Assembly: GCA_036924085.1 (NCBI GenBank)
Contig: JAVGWX010000008.1
Span: 53,567,314 to 53,631,313 of the forward strand
Direction of reading: 5' to 3'
Source: Ariolimax columbianus
Lineage: Eukaryota > Mollusca > Gastropoda > Stylommatophora > Arionidae
Length of the DNA: 64,000 nucleotides
Shown: piece by piece, positions 56,442 to 64,000 of the stretch
Position numbering within the stretch: the stretch's first letter is position 1
How the letters are laid out: each line of letters starts with the position of its first letter
The notes under the pieces: generated by a model
Database searches by the model: none
The model's input: only the letters and a program-made list of their open reading frames with translations
What the model was told of the DNA's origin: nothing
Translations under genes and position numbers: made by a program

Positions 56442-57431
56442 GCAGGTATAAACCCCTAAACAGTTGTGACAGCACTTAGGTTTGAATTACGAACAATTAG
56501 TCCACAGTCGCGTGTGTGCGACAGATTCCCTTTAACCTTGACGCCCAAACTTATTCGGTCACGCAAGGTATTTCTGGAAACAAAATTCAACACGCAACCC
56601 AATATCAGTAATTACAACAGCAAACAAAAATAGAAATTTAAAAAAAAACACAACCGCCCCAACACAATTGGAATTATACATATTAACAAGAATATATACA
56701 CACAGAGGGTTGTTCTTGGGGTCAGCAATCTCATCATGTGATAAACATATCCATTTAACCAGCCACTGTAGTAGCTAAGATACAGGCTTCTAGTAAAGGG
56801 ACCAGCTGCAGTTGAAACCTGTGATTCACAATGGAGGGAAAAAGTGAGCGGAGTGTTACTTTGTGTTCCTCTATTCACTGTCGCCGGGGTTGACCTCTCG
56901 CTTGTGGCCCTGAAACCTCCATGTAGTATGACCTGCATGCAGCTTGATCCCAATTAATACACACACTACCATATCATACACCCTAACGCTGCACATCATG
57001 GGCTCGCGATGCCGTCGACATCAACGATATTGAATTATGTAGATCACTGTGACATCGTCAACTGTACTCGCCAAGCCGACAGTTGAACTAGACATGTGTA
57101 CACACAGCCTGTCTGTGTGGAGATGCCGTGCTGAATACTCAGTTCCGGCTTTCTTATTTGTGCAATTTCTAAACGTGCCCAAGGTGGGGGGAGTAGGGAT
57201 GGGGAGAGAGGGGAAGAGGGAAAGGCTGTTACAAGTAAACAGGAGGGTAACAGAGGCAGATGCAGCAGTACAACAGCTAAACAAAAGGAGTGTAGCCAAC
57301 GATCCTGTTCAAACCAAGCCCACTGATCAGGAAATAGATGGTCAATGCCAACTCCAGGACTAACAGCTCAGACTCCTAAAGAGCCAGCATGACCACGCGT
57401 GAGCGATTTCAGTCGACATGAATACTTAAAT
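56442..57431. other. Unassigned
   Basis: Overlapping frames of 92-113 codons on both strands at 56.6-57.4 kb show no recognisable domain. A G/GGGA-rich stretch lies at 57,185-57,220. Confidence 0.4.
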
Positions 57432-57548
57432 CTTCACTTGTCACTTTGAGACAAGACTATATTCACTTGTCACTTTAAGACAAGACTATCTTCACTTGTC
57501 ACTTTGAGACAGGACTATCTTCACTTGTCACTTTGAGACAAGACTACA
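57432..57548. repeat. 29-bp minisatellite, 4 copies
   Basis: Ttcacttgtcactttgagac followed by aagactat recurs every 29 bp (57432, 57461, 57490, 57519). Confidence 0.95.
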
Positions 57549-57684
57549 TAACTGGGTGCAGGGTTGGGACCCACACAAGATTAACTACCTTGTTAAGAAA
57601 CGGCTCGCTTATTAATTCTTATTATGATAACATATAGACAGACAACTGACCTTAAATAGATCCATATGCTCATCTTAATACCTT

Positions 57685-57830
57685 AATAGATCGGCATGCG
57701 CATGACAATAGATTGACGTGCACATGGCAATAGCTCGGCATGCGCATAACAATAGATTGACGTTCACATGGTAATAGATCGGCATGCGCATGACAATAGA
57801 TTGACGTGCGTGCCCCAATAGACATGTCAG
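57685..57830. repeat. 44-bp minisatellite, about 3 copies
   Basis: Tcggcatgcgcatgacaata followed by gattgacgtgcacatgg recurs at about 57,690, 57,734 and 57,778. Confidence 0.9.
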
Positions 57831-58535
57831 AGCACCAAAATAAATAATACCAACTATAAGTCTGCACTGTTATCTGTCACAGCTTATCTCGTTGGAATGC
57901 AGCCTGGTCAGCTACACAATCGCTTACAACTTAACAAGATCTGGCCGCACGGCATCAGACATCATGACAGACGGGTGGATGACTAAGTACAAATGAGCAA
58001 ATTATTACTGCGGTGGTGTTTAAGATCAAAAGTCAATAAACATGAATATTGGTAATGACTAGGTGATCGAGCTAAGACAAAAATCAAGCGAAACCCTTTT
58101 AACCATCAAAGAACAAATGGTTAGAGGTCATATCTCTGTCTTACTTCTCTAATTTTGTACGTTATGTTTTAGTTGTTTTGTGTTGTTCTCTGTCCCTAAC
58201 GAATTCCTTGGGACTGTAACGTTCGTTTCGTTTAGTTTTTGTGGATATAGGACATAGCCAAAATCCCGCAATAACACAGGCTTTCAACAACTGACTCAAC
58301 ACACATGGTCCAAGACAGCAACGTTATCTCCCTTAGGGCGCTTAACGGCTTGTATGCTGATTATCCTTTCGTTAATTTGTTTCTCAAACCTTCTTGTGGC
58401 ACAGCAAACCCGGTTCAAGCATACACTGCGAGCGCCTTTAAAGTTTTTTAATAAAATAAGTATTAACATTTTTACATTAACACATTAACATGTGGCAAAC
58501 ACGTTCATCAATTCGGGGTAAGGCCGGAAGAGATA
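57831..58535. other. Unassigned, nothing recognised
   Basis: No domain or repeat recognised. Confidence 0.4.
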
Positions 58536-58554
58536 GGGGGGGGGGGGGGGGGGG
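58536..58554 (+). repeat. Run of 19 G
   Basis: Uninterrupted poly-G, able to form a G-quadruplex. Its exact length is prone to sequencing error. Confidence 0.9.
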
Positions 58555-58599
58555 AGCTTGATCGGACATACGTCACCATTGCCTTTGTTCATTGGAACA

Positions 58600-59640
58600 T
58601 CCAGAGAAAAAGTAAACGTTCAGTTAGTATGTTCTATTGAACATCTAGAAAAAAAAGGAAAACATATTGTTACTATGTTCTTTTGAACTTCCAGGAAAAA
58701 AAAGCAATAACAAATCGTTGCTTTGTTTATTAGAAAATCCTAAAAATGTTACAAATATTTTACATGTTCATTTCTTCTTCTTCTTCATCGTACGCAGTCA
58801 GACAGTAACCATTATTTTTTCGAAAAAAGCGGCGTTCATCCTGAGGCTGTCGACACTGCCATATAGCTTTACATGTTCGTTTGAACATTAAGACAAATAG
58901 TAAACAAGTAATGGGTGCATTCGTCTGAACATCCAGAAAAATAGTAAACAAATAATTGTTTGGTTCATTTGAACCTCCAGAAATAAGTAAACTAATTACT
59001 CCATTGAACACCCCCAATAGTAAACAAATAACTGTTTGGTTCATTTGAACCTCCAGAAATAAGTAAACTAATTACTCCTTTGAACACCCCCAATAGTAAA
59101 CAAATAATTGTTTGGTTCATTTGAACCTCCAGAAATAAATAAACTAATTACTCCTTTGAACACCCCCAATAGTAAACAAATAATTGTTTGGTTCATTTGA
59201 ACCTCCAGAAATAAGTAAACTAATTACTCCTTTGAACACCCCCAATAGTAAACAAATAATTGTTTGGTTCATTTGAACCTCCAGAAATAAGTAAACTAAT
59301 TACTCCTTTGAACACCCCCAATAGTGAACAAATAATTGTTTGGTTCATTTGAACCTCCAGAAATAAGTAAACTAATTACTCCTTTGAACACCCCCAATAG
59401 TAAACAAATAATTGTTTGGTTCATTTGAACCTCCAGAAATAAGTAAACTAATTACTCCTTTGAACACCCCCAATAGTAAACAAATAATTGTTTGGTTCAT
59501 TTGAACCTCCAGAAATAAGTAAACTAATTACTCCTTTGAACACCCCCAATAGTAAACAAATAATTGTTTGGTTCATTTGAACCTCCAGAAATAAGTAAAC
59601 TAATTACTCCTTTGAACACCCCCAATAGTAAACAAATATT
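58600..59640. repeat. 76-bp higher-order minisatellite with older half-unit flank
   Basis: Nine starts of ttgaacctccagaaataagt lie at 58969 plus multiples of 76 up to 59577, almost identical. Each 76-bp unit holds two related halves (ttgaacctccag..taaac and ttgaacacccccaatagtaaac). The upstream flank at 58,600-58,960 holds more diverged single half-units (ttgaacatc.ag...agtaaac). Confidence 0.92.
58774..58868 (-). mobile_element. 95-bp LINE 3'-end insertion with 14-bp target duplication
   Basis: The minus strand matches the last ~95 bp of the LINE copies at 24.4 and 45.4 kb (tatggcagtgtcgacagcct, then caggatgaac, and the tail gatgaagaagaag). TTACATGTTC(A/G)TTT flanks it at 58760-58773 and 58869-58882. 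The target lies inside a half-unit of the surrounding minisatellite. Confidence 0.9.
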
Positions 59641-60139
59641 TGGAAACTATTCTATAGAGCATCCAAAAAAGAAGGAAGCAATTGTATTCTACTTTCATTT
59701 GAAACTTCAAGAAAAAGAAGATATATTTGCTGTCAGCATTTTGTATCACTCAACCCAAATGGGACTCGTCCCTGATAATTCAACTTTTGCCCTGCCCTTG
59801 CCAAGACTGCCGCACTTGCGAGACACCAAAAATTAGGTCGAGTCGATCAGGAACGTGCAATCCTGAAATCTGCTGAATTGTGTTTGGGTTTGAGCTTGAA
59901 GATAAGACATACGGTAAACAATCTGAGATTTCCTTGTGTGCGTCAACCTTTGCGGAATCCCATAGATTTTCTCCAGACTCTGCCTTTGATTGGCTTTGTT
60001 GTTTGATTGGATCATACACAGCACGCGCCATGATGAAGTCACTATTTGATGTCATACGTATCACGAAACGTAAGACAAAACCTTCTCACGTTGTATTAAA
60101 ACCTATATTATAATATAACGTATGGGACTGAAGAAGCAA
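59641..60139. other. Unassigned, nothing recognised
   Basis: Short overlapping frames on both strands, no domain. Confidence 0.4.
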
Positions 60140-60425
60140 CCGGGAATGAGATGGCAGAAACCAGCGACTTATAGCTAGGCTGCTTACTTATACCAGTGTC
60201 AGGACCCATACCTGACCAAGGCCCTATTCCAGCTCCAAGTGGCGGCCCTGAAAACATACTGTAACCATGCGGCCTGGCTGGAGGTTAGGAATCACTTAGG
60301 GAAGACAAAACCCGTTCCCCAAAAATACGTGCATAAATCGGATGTGTTGGACCGAAAGGCGCAGATATCACAGTCTCGTTGTAAACTACAATGTGTTGTA
60401 AACGTCCTTTTCAGGACGAACACCG
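60140..60425 (+). repeat. SINE superfamily copy, subfamily C
   Basis: The best-preserved C copy: gagatggcagaaaccagcga, ccaagtggcggccctgaaaa, catgcggcctggctgg, cggatgtgttggaccgaaag, gcgcagatatcacagtctcg and gtccttttcaggacgaacac. Confidence 0.85.
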
Positions 60426-60540
60426 AAGAAGGAAGAATAGCAATAATAATAATAAGAAGAAGAAGATGATGAAGAAGATGACGATGAAGAAGAAAAAGAA
60501 GGAGAATAGGAATAAAATGATGAAGAAGAAGAATGGAATT
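60426..60540 (+). repeat. GAA/GAT-rich microsatellite at a SINE tail
   Basis: Imperfect aat, aag, gaagat and gaaaaag triplets start at the SINE end and run for about 115 bp. Confidence 0.9.
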
Positions 60541-61300
60541 AAAGAGATAGTGGGTGATGATGAATCGCCTCTAAAACTTGAACTTGTTTGTAAATTAAAA
60601 TTGCTTGCTAATTGATCACGTGATGAAAAGGATAATTAACGTGTAACATTTCCTGCTCTTCTGAAACGAGGTCGTAGCGTACCAAAGTCTAGAGGCACAA
60701 AGAATTGGATACATATTATATTTACAGCATAGGAAATAGAAACGAATTGCAGAGAAGATAAAATGTGTATAGAAAAGGATAGTTTGTTATAATTACAAGA
60801 GAACGGACAGTGGGAAGGAAATACGGGGAAAATTCGCATTTACAGATGGTTAGACTAGGGTGTGTCACGATCGGAGATCCTTTCGAGCTACGGCACTCGC
60901 TCTAACCCCTATGACCCTCAAACGCTTAGAGAAAGTTAGTATATGATAAATTCACGAGAATAGATAGAACAAATTACGTAAACATGATAAATACAGCAGA
61001 GATAAGACCCGCACGTGAGGAACAAGGAAGTTGATAACACATAAGAAAAAGGACTGTAGCAAAGACAGAAAAAGCAATAATAAATATGAGAAGGCAGTCA
61101 GAGGGAGAAAGAGATGAAAGCTGAAAGGGTTGTGGGTAGTCAAGACATTGAACTTCAAAGACGCGTACAAAGCCAGCATCGTTATTGCTAATTATGAGCC
61201 CCAGGAAGTAATTGAAGTGTGGAGATCATTACATAAAGGGTCTAACAACTATCAAAGTAATGTGATCATTTTCTTAAATTAAGAAAGAAAAAAAAAGTTC
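60541..61300. other. Unassigned
   Basis: The text tcgagctacggcactcgctc at 60,885 weakly recalls a tRNA head but was not accepted. Otherwise nothing is recognised. Confidence 0.35.
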
Positions 61301-61305
61301 CATAT

Positions 61306-61883
<578 letters not shown>

Positions 61884-62039
61884 AAGTCAAGTGTCCCTTG
61901 TCAGAACTATTTCCTACTTCCTAGTCCACAAGTGAAGGTGAGTTCAGGAGCGTTCATGTCAAGCTAACGATATTGAGCAGAAACAAAAAGTATAATAGAC
62001 ATTTGCAGTGAAGATGCAACTCTGACCACAGCGATTTTT

Positions 62040-62303
62040 GTTGTTGTTGTTTTGTTTTTTTGCGTTCGCCTTATTTATCTAATCCCCAAAGGCGGTGTGC
62101 GTTGCACTGTGGTTTTGATTTTTCCTCCTGTCGGCCCAGTGCATTCGACTGCAGCATGCATTTTATTTAAGGGTCTGCTTCCTCCTGCCTTCTCTAAGGG
62201 TTTGCTTCCCCGGGGTAACGGCCGGTGCTGTGATGGGGATCGAACCAAGCACCTTCGGGTTGTGAGCCGTGCTACTTAACCACTAGGCCCCGCCGTCCCC
62301 CCA
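62040..62303 (-). repeat. tRNA-derived SINE family A, with target-site duplication
   Basis: The minus strand starts gggggacggcggggcctagt, then ggttaagtag, with ggttcgatccccatc as B box, and ends gaacgcaaaaaaacaaaac. ACAGCGATTT flanks it at 62030-62039 and 62304-62313. Confidence 0.9.
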
Positions 62304-62554
62304 ACAGCGATTTGAAACTGATTGTTAGCAGTTGTATATCTAGTTTGAGAGTTAGAAACGCCTGGTTTCAATGAAAGCTACATGTGTAATACACGATAGT
62401 CGGCCTGCTTGAATACTGAGATCATGTTGTGAGAAACGTTAAACAATACAGTAGAATCCCTCTATCAGTATGGTACACACTGATATGGGATAGCTGAAAC
62501 ATGTAGTTGGTAGTTTGTGAAGGTGTCAGTAGTTGACAGCAGCGTCCATCTTCT
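62304..62554. other. Unassigned, possible mariner 5' flank
   Basis: Cacactgatatgggatagct at 62,478 resembles gctgatatggagtaactg at 12,620, next to the other mariner remnant. No TIR pair was defined. Confidence 0.35.
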
Positions 62555-63060
62555 GATTATTGTAGGTGGTGGTGTCGCGTGCCCGTTTGCAGCTCTATTA
62601 CAAAATGGCGTCCGTGCTCATAGAGTGCACACTTTTGCGGTGTTGTGTTTGTGTGTGTGTGTGGGGGGAGGGAATTTTTTAGAAAAAGAGGGGGGAGCGG
62701 CAAATATGCATTTCAGCACAAGATATACATAAAGAAACGCTACCTGTTTACGGTGAGAAGTGCTTATCTCGTAAAACGGTGCATAATTGGGTCGATTCAT
62801 TTTTTCAAGCATACATCAAAAATGACTGATGAAGCCCGACCTGGTCGTCCTGTTTAGATTACAACAGAAACACCTGGGCGGCGGGTTCGGCAGATGATTT
62901 GAGCTGATAGGCGAGAAACGATAGATAGTTTCTCAACTTCATAAGGGTGTTCCCATGGTTTAGCCTACAACATAATGCATGATCCCAACTTTGCGAAAGA
63001 CGTTTCACGAATGACAAAAATGTTAAATATGAACTACAAATGTGGCTGAGACAGCAGACC
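62555..63060 (+). mobile_element. Mariner transposon remnant, N-terminal half of the transposase
   Basis: The plus strand encodes HKETLPVYGEKCLSRKTVHN and WVDSFFQ (helix-turn-helix region, frame uneven). One frame then continues DEARPGRPV, stop, ITTETPGRRVRQMI, stop, ADRRETIDSFSTS, stop, GCSHGLAYNIMHD. The order RPGRPV - ADRR.TID - GCSHG.AY.I.H is characteristic of mariner transposases, which cut and paste the element using a DD(34)D core. Three in-frame stops, and the loss of everything after about residue 130, make it dead. An insertion of about 60 bp with GT and G runs lies at 62,640-62,690. Confidence 0.82.
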
Positions 63061-63327
63061 AAAGACTTTTACTCTACATGTTTTAGTGCACTGATAAAGC
63101 GATGAGATAAGTGTATAACTGTTAGTTTAAATTATGCTGAGCGGTAAGCGACAAGGCAAGTGTAATTATAAAAGGCTCACAAGTTCGTATCTCATTTAGT
63201 TTTTTTTTAAATATCCCTTTGTCACCTATTTACTGACCTGCTCTCGTGTGTAAAGGCTGGACAGAGACATGGTTAACAATATTTAGATAGACGGTTATGT
63301 TATGTTATGCTAAACAGGACGTCTCAT
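63061..63327. other. Unassigned
   Basis: A short TATGTTATG repeat lies at about 63,296-63,310. Nothing else recognised. Confidence 0.4.
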
Positions 63328-63600
63328 CAGGATCAGGCGCAATTTACTGACCAAGACCACAATCTCTCATCCACGTAGCGTCCCTTGGCTGTTTTCAAAT
63401 CTGTCTGACTGACGAGATGTGCTTGTGGTAGTGAGCATCACGCAGGTGAAGCAACGCATACACAACCGCCTGGAGGTCCACGGAGCACCTTCACCAGCAC
63501 GCTCGGGATGTGGGGAAGGCTGCTACAATCCATCACTTAACGTCTTTTTCATGGCGCACAAAAGTGTAAACTTACACATTGTGGGTATTCAACAACAACA
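63328..63600 (+). repeat. Dispersed repeat family D
   Basis: Contains ggatcaggcgcaatttactg, accaagaccacaatctctca, tccacgtagcg, accttcaccagcacgctcgg, cacttaacgtctttttcatg and cgcacaaaag, ending caacaacaac. It has a single copy of the motif that became the 37-bp array at 36.4 kb. Confidence 0.82.
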
Positions 63601-64000
63601 TGCTATTCTACGCTACGTTACTCTACGCTGTATTGTTATGTTAGAATATGTTACATTATGTTACAACATGTTACATTATGCTAGATGGATGCAATGATAA
63701 GAAGAAAACCAAAAATAGACAAGACAGAACTTGAACTGAATCTTGAAATTTATACATTCCGTTGGTTAACGATAAACAAAGACACACAAAAAAACCATGT
63801 AAATTAAGGCGCGATAGCGTTTTTCATAAATAGGGGTCCATTTTGTAATCTTCGTCGATAGGGGACTAGTCACTAACGAATTAGTCAATGACCATCACAC
63901 CTCGTTAAGCCTTTCATGGGGGGAGGGGGGAGGAGGCAACGAACTTCACTTTCTCGCTGTACAACCATCCCCGCTACGTTGTCCCAGCTCTCATTCATTA
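63601..64000. other. Unassigned, with a short (ATGTTAC)n-like patch
   Basis: Imperfect tgttacattatgttac-type repeats lie at about 63,628-63,680. Nothing else recognised to the end of the window. Confidence 0.4.

Noticed and set aside
60860..60935. tRNA-like segment on the minus strand
   Set aside because: The would-be B box (ggatctccgatcg) deviates too much, and no tRNA fold could be drawn.

Overview
This window looks like intergenic or intronic DNA from a repeat-rich animal genome, most likely a mollusc. Protein fragments throughout come from animal transposable elements: EEP/RT LINEs, RTE-like LINEs, mariner and hAT. Non-LTR retroposons carry short target-site duplications, tRNA-headed SINEs are present, and there are no closely packed ORFs. 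The mollusc call, perhaps a sea slug, rests on a general resemblance to dispersed repeats I recall and is weak. I found no convincing host exon, functional tRNA, rRNA or CRISPR array. Almost every long open frame lies on a tandem repeat whose period is a multiple of three.

Layout. 1-1667 (minus) is the EEP-RT part of a jockey-like LINE, open for about 555 codons and running off the left edge. 1.9-9.5 kb holds microsatellites, four minisatellites and a decayed dispersed coding fragment. 10.36-11.36 kb is the start of a BED-finger hAT element. 11.4-14.1 kb holds minisatellites and a mariner split by a LINE 3' end. 14.4-15.8 kb carries more LINE C-termini and a SINE. 16.0-17.4 kb is an inverted duplication in which one arm has 18 perfect 39-bp units and the other arm has one diverged unit. 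17.5-24.9 kb has SINEs of several families, an RTE-like RT end amplified into a 67-bp array, a hAT C-terminus, and a LINE 3' end with an exact 12-bp target-site duplication. 25-37 kb is sparse and contains SINEs. 37.42-40.56 kb is a 95-copy 33-bp minisatellite. 40.6-52 kb has LINE fragments, a 28-bp array and a purine tract of about 380 bp. 52-56.5 kb has SINEs and arrays. 57.4-59.6 kb has three more arrays; the last is a 76-bp higher-order repeat carrying a 95-bp LINE insertion. 60-64 kb has SINEs, a GATA microsatellite block and a second mariner remnant.

How it fits together. The window is a record of retroposition and tandem amplification. One LINE family is seen as three clean 5'-truncated insertions with 12-14 bp target-site duplications. 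The main SINE superfamily ends in a tail like the LINE tail (ACGAACGAAGAAG), which suggests LINE-driven mobilisation. Several GAA or GA microsatellites start exactly at these tails. Two minisatellites were built from pieces of mobile elements: a LINE ORF end and a SINE 5' end. About 20 distinct minisatellite arrays in 64 kb is a striking density. No operon-like or pathway-like gene set is visible.
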